Source of the DNA: JBAXHO01 sp037138855
Lineage (GTDB): Bacteria > Patescibacteriota > Dojkabacteria > B142 > OLB20
Length of the DNA: 7,194 bases
Direction: 5' to 3'
Assembly: GCA_037138855.1 (NCBI GenBank)
Contig: JBAXHO010000080.1
Coordinates: 1 to 7,194 of the forward strand
Positions 1 to 6,542 of this stretch are shown here, piece after piece. The notes beneath the pieces were generated by a model. The model did no database searches. It was not told the origin of the DNA and worked only from the letters and a program-made list of their open reading frames with translations. The position numbers were made by a program, and so were the translations under genes. Position 1 is the first letter of the stretch; each line of letters starts with the position of its first letter.

Positions 1-7
1 CATTGAC

Positions 8-79
8 TTATCTAACGGAGGTCATTTCGGTAACAGTTTCATTTATCTAACGCATTCACCGTTTTCCATTTCCGTTTTC
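8..79. repeat. Short direct repeats in the spacer upstream of the MoxR gene
   Basis: The stretch before the first gene is made of two duplicated words. TTATCTAACG occurs at 8-17 and again at 43-52. A 13-bp unit beginning CCGTTTTC occurs at 59-71 and 72-84, matching at 11 of 13 positions. The word CACCGTTTT (57-65) also recurs as its reverse complement AAAACGGTG at 1088-1096, just past the MoxR stop codon, so the gene is flanked by inverted copies. No reading frame here looks coding. A GGAGGT at 17-22 resembles a ribosome binding site but has no ATG close downstream. Confidence 0.6.
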
Positions 80-92
80 TTTTTATTTACGA

Positions 93-98
93 TAAAAT
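93..98 (+). promoter_or_regulatory. Possible -10 box for the MoxR gene
   Basis: TAAAAT matches the sigma-70 -10 consensus TATAAT at five of six positions and lies 26 nt before the ATG, giving a short leader of roughly 20 nt. There is no good -35 box: TTTCCG at 69-74, with an 18-bp spacer, matches only three positions. AT-rich spacers produce such boxes by chance, so this is only a candidate. Confidence 0.3.
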
Positions 99-124
99 TA
101 ATTCATTATTCTATTGTAAACCTC

Positions 125-1087
125 ATGAATTACCAAAACCCAGATACCAACTCCGACCAAGAAAAAAATATTTTGCATACTTTTGAACAAATCACAAAAG
201 TAATTGAAAATATTGAAAAAGTAATTCAAGGAAAACGCACTGTAATTGAAAATGTCCTGGCAGCCTTAATTGCCAATGGCCATGTGATTCTACTAGATGT
301 ACCTGGAGTAGGGAAGACTCTCCTCGCTAAAGCACTTGCCAAATCAATTGATACTCATTTTAAACGCATTCAATTTACACCAGATCTTTTACCAAGTGAT
401 ATTACTGGCGTAAATATTTTTAATCCGAAAACTCGTGAATTTGAATTTCAACCAGGTCCAGTATTTACTAGCATCTTACTAGCAGATGAAATCAACCGTT
501 CCAGCCCGAAAACACAATCAGCACTTCTGGAGGCGATGGAAGAACGTCAGGTGACCATCGATAATGTGCAATACAAATTACCGGAAATGTTCTTTGTCAT
601 TGCTACGCAAAATCCTATTGAACATGCTGGTACTTACCCTTTGCCAGCTGCACAGCTCGATCGTTTTCTAATGCGATTAAGCATCGGCTATCCTGATGCT
701 GCCACAGAAAAATTAATTTTAAATATTCATACCCGTGATGCCAAACCATTAGATGAATTAAAAAGTGTAATATCAGCAAGCGATGTCATCAAATGGCAGC
801 ATCTGGCAAATGCTATCTATTTTGCTCCTGTACTGGATGACTATCTAGTCAGTTTGGCACAAGCGACCCGTAATAATAATCCCAACGGTCATGGTGTCAG
901 CCCCCGGGCTACTTTACTTTTGAAACGAGTCAGCCGGGCGATTGCCATCCTCAATAAACGCAATTACGTAATCCCAGATGATATTCGCCGGGTCATCCAA
1001 GCAGTTTTTGCTCATCGTCTAGTCACTGGTGGTAAAGTAGGGGAAGCAATTGTAGAAGAAATTTTGAGTAAAGTGAATGTACCGTAA
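125..1087 (+). CDS. MoxR-family AAA+ ATPase
   Basis: A complete 320-aa MoxR-type AAA+ ATPase, of normal length for the family. MoxR proteins are cytoplasmic ATP-driven chaperone-like machines that activate or assemble partner proteins, usually of the VWA or DUF58 type encoded next door. Landmarks in order are the Walker A loop DVPGVGKT (residues 58-65, K64 and T65), the Walker B strand ILLADE (117-122, D121 and E122), sensor 1 in ATQNP (N163), an arginine-finger candidate in LDRF (R180) and sensor 2 in GVSPRA (R261). The C-terminal helical lid follows, with IPDDIR near 283-288. Every key ATPase residue is present, so the protein should be active. The ATG at 125 is the only reasonable start; no Shine-Dalgarno sequence precedes it. 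A DUF58 gene and a transglutaminase gene follow, the classic context, although the 192-nt gap to the DUF58 gene is wide for this family. The family call is firm; the substrate is unknown. Confidence 0.95.
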   Translation: MNYQNPDTNSDQEKNILHTFEQITKVIENIEKVIQGKRTVIENVLAALIANGHVILLDVPGVGKTLLAKALAKSIDTHFKRIQFTPDLLPSDITGVNIFNPKTREFEFQPGPVFTSILLADEINRSSPKTQSALLEAMEERQVTIDNVQYKLPEMFFVIATQNPIEHAGTYPLPAAQLDRFLMRLSIGYPDAATEKLILNIHTRDAKPLDELKSVISASDVIKWQHLANAIYFAPVLDDYLVSLAQATRNNNPNGHGVSPRATLLLKRVSRAIAILNKRNYVIPDDIRRVIQAVFAHRLVTGGKVGEAIVEEILSKVNVP

Positions 1088-1095
1088 AAAACGGT
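1081..1095 (+). other. Small hairpin over the MoxR stop codon
   Basis: ACCGT (1081-1085) and ACGGT (1091-1095) can pair as a 5-bp stem around a loop of five A residues, overlapping the TAA stop. No T-run follows on the + strand, so it is not a convincing terminator in that direction. On the - strand the loop reads as T residues, but no - strand gene leads into it. It may simply be another member of the CGGTG word family that continues to about 1120. Confidence 0.2.
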
Positions 1096-1212
1096 GAGCG
1101 GTGTTCGGATATCGGTGATCGCAAGGAAATGTAATTTGAAATTTGCAAATTGAATATAAAATAATAGCTGGAAAATATAAAATATTAGATAATAGCCAAA
1201 TAAAAGAATACC
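1088..1212. other. Non-coding spacer after MoxR, rich in short words
   Basis: I see no gene here. The first part (1091-1121) repeats CGGTG-type words: ACGGTGAGCGGTG, then ATCGGTGATCG. The middle (1133-1154) is a TTTGAAATTTG-like stretch containing the perfect 10-bp palindrome ATTTGCAAAT at 1141-1150. The last part (about 1164-1200) has AATAGC and TTAGATAATAG words, which resemble in reverse complement the TATCTATTA words near 5460 and 5511. These words look like degenerate repeats, not regulatory sites of a known kind. Confidence 0.5.
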
Positions 1213-1254
1213 TTGATACTTGATACTTGATACTTGATACTTAATACTTAATAC
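1213..1254. repeat. 7-bp tandem array, (TTGATAC)x4 followed by (TTAATAC)x2
   Basis: Six head-to-tail heptamers without a break: four identical TTGATAC units (1213-1240) and two TTAATAC variants (1241-1254), followed by a T-rich stretch. The array ends 25 nt before the proposed start of the DUF58 gene. It is outside any reading frame I accept. The units contain the hexamers TTGATA and GATACT, which resemble -35 and -10 boxes. The seven-base period places TTGATA at 1213-1218 exactly 17 bp before GATACT at 1236-1241. Whether it is a promoter, a replication-slippage product or part of a genome-wide spacer repeat cannot be told from one copy. Confidence 0.9.
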
Positions 1255-1279
1255 TTTTTTTACTTTTTATTTTTCGCCA

Positions 1280-2905
1280 TTGTCTTTTTTTCTTCTCTCC
1301 TGTCTATGTTGCCTGATTATGCTTGTATTAATGGCAAATGTTATTTTTTTTATCAATTATTTTCGTAGACACAAACAAGGACAAAACTTCACTGATGCTT
1401 TTCAGCATTTGAACAACTGGCTGGGAATAATAACTCCAAGAGGCTGGATATCCTTAATTACATCACTTCTTCTAATACTCGCTGTTACAAATTTCAAAAC
1501 AGAAATTCTACCTTTAACTTTACTAGCCACAATCGCAATTTTCCTGCTTGCCTTAATGTTAATTTTTACTTCAATTGCCTGCATAGCAAAATTATTTATT
1601 GCCCTTAAGAATAATTTTCTAAATCAAACTGTATACCATAGTGCCATTTCCAAATCCGAAATCAATGAAAATGAAGCTGTAAGTATTTCAATAAAAATAA
1701 AAACAGGAATACCCTGGGGTTATCTTTTGAAAATCAGCGAAAAAATGCCGGATAAACTAGGAGGTGAACTTCGAGCAGTAAGTTTAAATACAGAAAAGGG
1801 GATTTCCAGTTTTCAGGCTACCATACCATATACGAGAAGAGGAATTTATGAAATTGGTCCGACAAAATTTCAATATCAGGATATTTTTGGTTTTACCAAT
1901 ATCAAATTGCTACATCCACAAAGATTCACCTTAAATATTTTACCGGAAGTACCTCAAATTAAATACTTTACCTTTAAATTATCTGCATTACCTGGGATAG
2001 AAAATCAAACTATTGCATCCAGATTTAACGATGATGATTTTTATGCTACCAGACCATATGTCAGGGGAGATGATACCAGGAAAATGCACTGGAAGCTTAG
2101 TGCCAAAAAAGACACTTTTATTATCCGCCAACCAGAAACTACTAACATTTCGTTTAAAAAATTGGAAATCCTAATTTTAAATACTATCCCATTGATACCA
2201 GAAACAAAAAAAGATGCAAATATTAAAAATAGAATAGATTTTCGCTTTAAAACAATGATTGAATACAGCCTGGATAGTCAGATTCATATTGCTGCTGCAC
2301 TTATCGACTATGCTCTTCGTGAAAAAATTCCTGTCTCTTTTAGCTGGTTTGATCAAGAAGGAAATTTAGTGACTTTCCAACCGGAAAATGATGATCCGGC
2401 AAAATGGAAATATACTCTGGCAACGATCAAAATAATTGCGAAATCTCTTGCTATTGATACGCTTACAAATTATTTCGCCCCCAATAATTCATATTTGATA
2501 ACTTCTTCAGAAACAAGTCTTGATCGACTCAACCTAATCAAAGATATTGCAGAAAAACAACAGGCACAACTTGAAATTTTGTACACTCCTACCTCCAATC
2601 AGATCCAAGATTTTCTCAAAAAAAAGCCGACTTCCAAATCCAAAAATCGAATACTCCAATGGATAAATCGTTTTCTATTTACCAAAACATATTTTGAACA
2701 AGAACCAATCTGGGAAAAAGTATATAATTATTTCGCTCATTATCAAGTATCTTTCAGTGAAGCAGATTTAAAATATTTCTTATCTTTGGAAAGTACACTA
2801 CTCAGCGAATTGCAGCGTCTTGACCTCACTTATCGGGACTTTAGCAATCATGACCCTTTTCTTAGTGAAATCGATAATATTGTAAAAGTTTTAGAAAATG
2901 TTTAA
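1280..2905 (+). CDS. DUF58 membrane protein, partner of the MoxR ATPase
   Basis: A 541-aa DUF58-family protein. The N-terminus has hydrophobic membrane segments near residues 3-26, 57-72 and 75-108, then a soluble region. DUF58 signatures are RRGIYEIGP followed by DIFGFT (186-206), and a core with DDDFYATRPYVRGDDTRKMH and WKLSAKKD (251-278), closely matching the family's R-x-Y-x-x-GD-x-x-R...W...SA pattern. A VWA-like region follows, but where many relatives have the metal-site DxSxS motif this protein reads LILNTIPL (298-305). The part after about residue 385 is long and carries no motif I recognise. The proposed start is TTG at 1280; the reading frame is open only back to 1238, and in-frame ATG codons occur at 1319 and 1331 inside the first hydrophobic segment. 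No Shine-Dalgarno sequence marks any of them, so the N-terminus is uncertain. It overlaps the next gene by 8 nt. Relatives act with MoxR at the envelope; the exact job here is unknown. Confidence 0.88.
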   Translation: MSFFLLSCLCCLIMLVLMANVIFFINYFRRHKQGQNFTDAFQHLNNWLGIITPRGWISLITSLLLILAVTNFKTEILPLTLLATIAIFLLALMLIFTSIACIAKLFIALKNNFLNQTVYHSAISKSEINENEAVSISIKIKTGIPWGYLLKISEKMPDKLGGELRAVSLNTEKGISSFQATIPYTRRGIYEIGPTKFQYQDIFGFTNIKLLHPQRFTLNILPEVPQIKYFTFKLSALPGIENQTIASRFNDDDFYATRPYVRGDDTRKMHWKLSAKKDTFIIRQPETTNISFKKLEILILNTIPLIPETKKDANIKNRIDFRFKTMIEYSLDSQIHIAAALIDYALREKIPVSFSWFDQEGNLVTFQPENDDPAKWKYTLATIKIIAKSLAIDTLTNYFAPNNSYLITSSETSLDRLNLIKDIAEKQQAQLEILYTPTSNQIQDFLKKKPTSKSKNRILQWINRFLFTKTYFEQEPIWEKVYNYFAHYQVSFSEADLKYFLSLESTLLSELQRLDLTYRDFSNHDPFLSEIDNIVKVLENV

Positions 2906-5372
2906 AAATCTCAAAATAATATTAAAGAATTTTAATATCCTGGCAGCTATTGCCATTTTTCAGTTTATTGTAATTCTGGATATGTTTACGATAATTTATA
3001 CTGTAGTAGTTGATCATGATGTAGTTTTTACTAATAATTATGAATTTATCCAAGGAATCTCTGCTGTCATTGCCATGGGACTCATCATAATTATTTTGAA
3101 TTTTCTGACAATTTTTTTAAGCTTTAGTAAATTACAGTCTAGTACAGTATTATTTCCTTTTACTATTATCGCAACTATCTTTTTTTATTTTACCTTTGCC
3201 AATCTCTCCTTTATCGATTCACCAAATATGTTAGCTTTAATCTTTGGCATTATTGTCGGCATCTTCTATGAAATTGTCTTCTATACTCCAGCCATCTGGT
3301 TCTATTTCCGCTTTCGCATGGTCAATCTTGCTTTAGCATGGTTATCAATTATTTATTTTACTACACTTTTACTCCTGGGAAATTTTACTGGAGGAAGTGA
3401 CACTTTCCAAGAATCTTTAATCTTAATAAGACCAGATTTTTTATTTATCTCAGCTCTTTTTTATCTTTGCCTTGCTTTGTTATTACTTTTAGACAATACG
3501 ACTTCACTTGCCAGATGGAATAGAACACCAGCCAATACATTTAAAATCCCCTGGAAAACCATCATTCCCATTGGATTTATTCTCCTCATAGTTACAATTA
3601 TCAGCAACTTAATTTCGCCATTTTTCTGGCGTTCGATTTGGAAACTCCAGGATGATCAAAATCCTCAAAAAACTTCTGAGGCTGACCTGGATCCATCTGC
3701 AAATATAGGTACCAGTAGTAATCTCCAACAAAATTCTGATGGATCAATCTCGATCAACCCCAATCAAGGACTACTTGGTAATACAAGCGGAGAAAATAGT
3801 GAAAATCCAATTCTTATTTTAATAAAAGTTGATTTTTCAGAAAATAGCAATCCTGGCACGACACTAGAATCTCTCGAGCCATATTATTGGAAATTATGGA
3901 ATAATGATACTTTCAGTTTTGAAAAAGGTTTTTATAATACATTTGCATATGATACTGATGAAACATCGCAAAATCTAAAATTCAATGGAGATTATAGTTA
4001 TCTAGATTTTGCCACAAGCAGTATTTATTCAGAAAATATTTCCCAAACGTTAATATTTAAAAGTTTGAAAACAAATTTTGTTATCGGTTCAGAAAAACAG
4101 CAAGCAATCCGCCTATTACAAGGATCAGAGCGAGTTTTATATCAATTAAAAAATAAAAATTTCGTTACAGAGAAAAATCATCCATTTATCACAAATGATA
4201 GTTATCAGCTGAAAAGTAGTATCTCCACTCTAGATCCCATCAAAGATCGCTCTTCGATTTTACAGTTTCAACAAAACTATTATCAAAGTGAATATGAACA
4301 AAAGCTATATTCTGATATTACTAGTGCAAATCTGGATTTCCCTTTAGATACTGAAATCTATCAACTGGCAGCTGATATCACACATGGAAAATCTTCCCGT
4401 TTGGACAAAACTCTAGCTATTGAAAATTATTTACGTACCAATTATACCTATACTTTAAATCCAGGTGACCCGGAAAATCTCGACCCAGCTCAAGCGGGAA
4501 TACAACGCCTCAAGTATTTTTTATTTGAAAAAAAATCTGGTTATTGCACATATTATGCTTCTGCAATGGTAGCACTGCTTCGTTCCCAAGGAATTCCTTC
4601 CCGGGTAGCTGAAGGTTTCGCTGTAGGAGAATATAGTTCAGAATTAGATGTCTACATCATCAATCAAAACTATGCTCATGCCTGGGTAGAAGTCTATTTT
4701 GAAAAATTAGGCTGGATTAAGTTCGAACCCACCTCACCCCAAAATACAACCAAACAAATCCAAATTTCTGCAAAAGAAAAAGAACAACTGAAGCAGGATC
4801 TTAAAAAAACACTAAAACAACAGGAAAATTTCCAGGGCAAAACAAATAATGAACAAAAGAATGATCCTTCCCAAAGCCCAGAATGGCTGCAAGATTTCAC
4901 TAAGAAAAATCAAAAATATTTACAAGGACTAATAATGCTTTTGAAATATTTATTAATTTCCATCTTTTGCTTGAGTTCGTTATTATTTATTTTTACACCA
5001 CCAGCCTGGAATATTTTTCAGGAAAATTATTTAAAAGGAAATATTTTTAAACCAGAACCTGGTAAACAAATTATTAATCTTTATAAACTCTGGCTTCGAA
5101 AACTAGGTAAAAAAAAGAGTATTTTAATCCGAAAATCATCAGAAACAGCTCTAGAGCATTGGCAACGTATCCAAGTGCTGCCAGAACTAAATAATATAAT
5201 TAATAAAAAAGACACCGAAGTAATTCTAACAATTTATCAATATGCTTTTTTTGGAGAAAAAATTTCAGATAATGATTTAATAAAAATGAAAACTTCGACT
5301 CAAAAAGCATTTAAGTTATTGGAAAGTAAAATTTCGCTTGGTGAAATGCTCAGGATGTATTGGTGGAAATAA
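2898..5372 (+). CDS. Membrane-bound transglutaminase-like protein (TgpA type)
   Basis: An 824-aa integral membrane protein. About seven hydrophobic segments occupy residues 12-245 (near 13-38, 53-76, 83-103, 111-133, 143-162, 178-198 and 220-243). A large, probably extracytoplasmic domain runs to about 675, with a Ser/Asn-rich linker around 255-303. The transglutaminase-like core contains the catalytic cysteine in SGYCTYYASAM (C550), the histidine in YAHAWVEVYF (H594) and the acidic third residue in WIKFEPTSP (E610). Glu in this last position is common in TgpA-like proteins, so the enzyme looks intact. A charged Lys/Gln-rich linker (about 623-675), another membrane segment (676-700) and a DUF4129-like cytoplasmic tail (about 724-811, with Y-x-x-W-L-x-x-L-G, T-A-L-E and Y-x-x-x-F-F-G patterns) complete the typical layout. 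The ATG lies inside the end of the DUF58 gene, with an 8-nt overlap, suggesting translational coupling. It likely cleaves or crosslinks peptide bonds at the cell surface; the substrate is unknown. Confidence 0.9.
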   Translation: MFKNLKIILKNFNILAAIAIFQFIVILDMFTIIYTVVVDHDVVFTNNYEFIQGISAVIAMGLIIIILNFLTIFLSFSKLQSSTVLFPFTIIATIFFYFTFANLSFIDSPNMLALIFGIIVGIFYEIVFYTPAIWFYFRFRMVNLALAWLSIIYFTTLLLLGNFTGGSDTFQESLILIRPDFLFISALFYLCLALLLLLDNTTSLARWNRTPANTFKIPWKTIIPIGFILLIVTIISNLISPFFWRSIWKLQDDQNPQKTSEADLDPSANIGTSSNLQQNSDGSISINPNQGLLGNTSGENSENPILILIKVDFSENSNPGTTLESLEPYYWKLWNNDTFSFEKGFYNTFAYDTDETSQNLKFNGDYSYLDFATSSIYSENISQTLIFKSLKTNFVIGSEKQQAIRLLQGSERVLYQLKNKNFVTEKNHPFITNDSYQLKSSISTLDPIKDRSSILQFQQNYYQSEYEQKLYSDITSANLDFPLDTEIYQLAADITHGKSSRLDKTLAIENYLRTNYTYTLNPGDPENLDPAQAGIQRLKYFLFEKKSGYCTYYASAMVALLRSQGIPSRVAEGFAVGEYSSELDVYIINQNYAHAWVEVYFEKLGWIKFEPTSPQNTTKQIQISAKEKEQLKQDLKKTLKQQENFQGKTNNEQKNDPSQSPEWLQDFTKKNQKYLQGLIMLLKYLLISIFCLSSLLFIFTPPAWNIFQENYLKGNIFKPEPGKQIINLYKLWLRKLGKKKSILIRKSSETALEHWQRIQVLPELNNIINKKDTEVILTIYQYAFFGEKISDNDLIKMKTSTQKAFKLLESKISLGEMLRMYWWK

Positions 5373-5410
5373 TTAATTTAGATTATTTTTAATTTTAAAT
5401 ACAATTCCAA

Positions 5411-5449
5411 AATTCGAGTTTCAAAAATCGAACTTCAATTTCAATTCGA
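5411..5449. repeat. TTCGA/TTCAA word cluster in the spacer after the transglutaminase gene
   Basis: A degenerate run of related words: AATTCGAGTTTC, then AAATCGAACTTC, then AATTTCAATTCG. The same style, including the shared ATTCGAG(T/A)TTC core (here 5412-5422), reappears at 6573-6597 between the last two genes. It is not coding. The matching cores suggest a dispersed spacer repeat family and argue against chance AT-rich sequence, but two copies in one window are thin evidence. Confidence 0.5.
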
Positions 5450-5480
5450 TTTTATCTTCTATCTATTAGCTATTTAAGCC

Positions 5481-5511
5481 AAAAGCTTACCAGCCTATGG
5501 CTGGAACTTTT
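5481..5511 (+). terminator. Stem-loop with T-run, candidate terminator of the MoxR-DUF58-transglutaminase unit
   Basis: CCAGCC (5490-5495) and GGCTGG (5499-5504) form a perfect 6-bp GC-rich stem around a TAT loop. Outer arms AAAAG (5481-5485) and CTTTT (5507-5511) add five pairs beyond a small internal loop. The 3' arm ends in four T residues, giving the shape of an intrinsic terminator 108 nt past the transglutaminase stop. It is the most GC-rich patch in this spacer. It ends only 13 nt before the next ATG, so it could instead act as a leader hairpin controlling the YjeF_N-like gene. The word TATCTATTA occurs on both sides, at 5460-5468 and 5511-5519. Confidence 0.55.
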
Positions 5512-5524
5512 ATCTATTATCACT

Positions 5525-6229
5525 ATGGCTCCCACTTTCAAAACCTGGCAGAAACGACGCGAATTATTACAATTGGCAGAAAAATCCTTTGGCATAACTC
5601 CATCTGTGATCAAACATCACCAGGCTTTTGCCTTAGCCCAATTGATTCAAAGAAATCTTCCAAATCCTACTAGCAAAAGCAATATCGTCTTGGCCACAGG
5701 TGATAATGAAAAATTACCAATAGTTCTGGAAGCAGCTACTCTATTACAATCAGATCATTGCCAACCAACCATAGTTTTATTAAAAAATCGTGACGAACAC
5801 TCTTTGTTAAATCGTGAAGTATTCAAATCATATCAGAACTATCATTTACAATATTTTTGCCTGGAAGAAATTGATCTCAACCAGTTACTCAAAACAATTT
5901 TTAATGCTGTAATAATTATTGATGCTTTATTTACACCAGAATTTTCCGGAAAAATTATCGAACCAGCTACAGAATTAATTGATTTTATCAATCAAGCCCG
6001 CGGTTTGAAAATTGCTCTTGATAATCCTACTGGTGTATCTTTAGATAGCGAATCCATAGCTGACCAAACAATCAAAGCTAATTTTACATTAAGCGGACCG
6101 CTAGCACATGAAAATTTTAAAAATCCAAACATTTCAGCATTATCAGGAAAATTGATTATTAGCAATCTGGGCTTACCTAGTGCCATATTCAAAGAAGCTG
6201 GAATTAATTACGAATCAAAGCCTTTATAA
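5525..6229 (+). CDS. YjeF_N-like protein, degenerate NAD(P)H-hydrate epimerase domain
   Basis: A 234-aa protein matching the YjeF_N (NAD(P)HX epimerase, AIBP/NnrE) fold along its length. It starts with a family-like helix region (FGITPSVIKHHQAFALAQLI, 22-41). Next come a first strand NIVLATGD (53-60), a second strand PTIVLLKN (81-88), the VIIIDALF strand (129-136, D133), the ALDNPTGV segment (164-171, equivalent to the usual D-I-P-S-G) and a final KLIISNLGLP (209-218, like the usual G-x-x-x-x-x-D-I-G-I-P). The nucleotide-binding loop that usually reads G-N-N-G-G-D-G is here GDNEKLPI (59-66), so substrate binding is probably changed or lost. The second, dehydratase (YjeF_C) domain of bifunctional Nnr enzymes is absent. 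M1 is the only methionine in the protein, which supports this start. A stem-loop lies just upstream. Epimerase activity should not be assumed. Confidence 0.6.
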   Translation: MAPTFKTWQKRRELLQLAEKSFGITPSVIKHHQAFALAQLIQRNLPNPTSKSNIVLATGDNEKLPIVLEAATLLQSDHCQPTIVLLKNRDEHSLLNREVFKSYQNYHLQYFCLEEIDLNQLLKTIFNAVIIIDALFTPEFSGKIIEPATELIDFINQARGLKIALDNPTGVSLDSESIADQTIKANFTLSGPLAHENFKNPNISALSGKLIISNLGLPSAIFKEAGINYESKPL

Positions 6230-6300
6230 ATATAATTGATAAATTCATAGCAATTATTTCTAATTTCCCGAACTAATCTCCAGCTACAAGTTTTGTATCC

Positions 6301-6306
6301 TATAAT
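6301..6306 (+). promoter_or_regulatory. Perfect TATAAT -10 box upstream of the small gene
   Basis: A full match to the sigma-70 -10 consensus, 53 nt before the ATG at 6360, predicting a leader of roughly 45 nt. No good -35 box sits at 16-18 bp (CTCCAG at 17), and the bases before it do not form an extended -10 TGn motif. It lies in the 130-nt spacer after the YjeF_N-like gene, which shows no convincing terminator of its own. Confidence 0.45.
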
Positions 6307-6359
6307 GTGACACAATGGATTTATTACGTTTTTATAGGTAGTTATTAAACTTAACTAAA

Positions 6360-6542
6360 ATGGAATTTCAACCAATTCCAGCTGCCCCAGAGTCCAGTCG
6401 TTTTCCAAATGCAAATTTTCAAAGACAACAAGCTTATACCACAATTGCTGGCTTTGGACTGCTTGTTCCAGAATATGATTCATTCAGTGGAATGAGGCAT
6501 AGAATACGTAAACCAGAAGAATTTGGTTCTCGAAAATTTTAA
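6360..6542 (+). CDS. Small 60-aa protein of unknown function
   Basis: I do not recognise this protein. It has a proline-containing N-terminus (MEFQPIPAAPESSRFP), a central TTIAGFGLLVPEYDSF (residues 27-42) and a basic C-terminus rich in Arg, Lys and Phe (MRHRIRKPEEFGSRKF). It has no membrane segment, signal peptide or cysteine. Several things support real coding: codon choice like the neighbours, clearly lower A+T than both flanking spacers, a perfect TATAAT box 53 nt upstream, and a length that fits neatly between two spacers. An in-frame TAG at 6339-6341 rules out a longer N-terminus. No Shine-Dalgarno sequence precedes the ATG, as for every gene here. The stop codon lies inside a hairpin (6530-6552). 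Its basic tail might bind nucleic acid or a partner, but that is a guess. Confidence 0.55.
   Translation: MEFQPIPAAPESSRFPNANFQRQQAYTTIAGFGLLVPEYDSFSGMRHRIRKPEEFGSRKF

Noticed and set aside
1141..1150. Perfect palindrome ATTTGCAAAT as an operator
   Set aside because: A 10-bp A/T-rich palindrome inside a TTTGAAATTTG word stretch is expected from composition, and no second copy is placed near a promoter.
1213..1254. CRISPR array
   Set aside because: The units are 7 bp with no spacers between them, so this is a simple tandem repeat.
1402..1584. 60-codon open frame on the - strand inside the DUF58 gene
   Set aside because: It lies wholly within a well-supported gene on the other strand and its translation resembles no family.
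4724..4732. Glu instead of Asp at the third catalytic position of the transglutaminase core as a sign of inactivity
   Set aside because: F-E-P-T occurs commonly at this place in TgpA-like proteins, so it does not indicate loss of activity.
4694..4900. 68-codon open frame on the - strand inside the transglutaminase gene
   Set aside because: It is a Cys/Ser/Phe-rich shadow of the Lys/Gln-rich linker coding region, with no upstream signals.
5992..6192. 66-codon open frame on the - strand inside the YjeF_N-like gene
   Set aside because: It overlaps conserved coding sequence (the DNPTG region) and has no support of its own.
6314..6340. Eight-codon frame (MDLLRFYR) in the leader of the small gene, a possible leader peptide
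   Set aside because: It is too short to judge, with no ribosome site and no attenuator structure around it.
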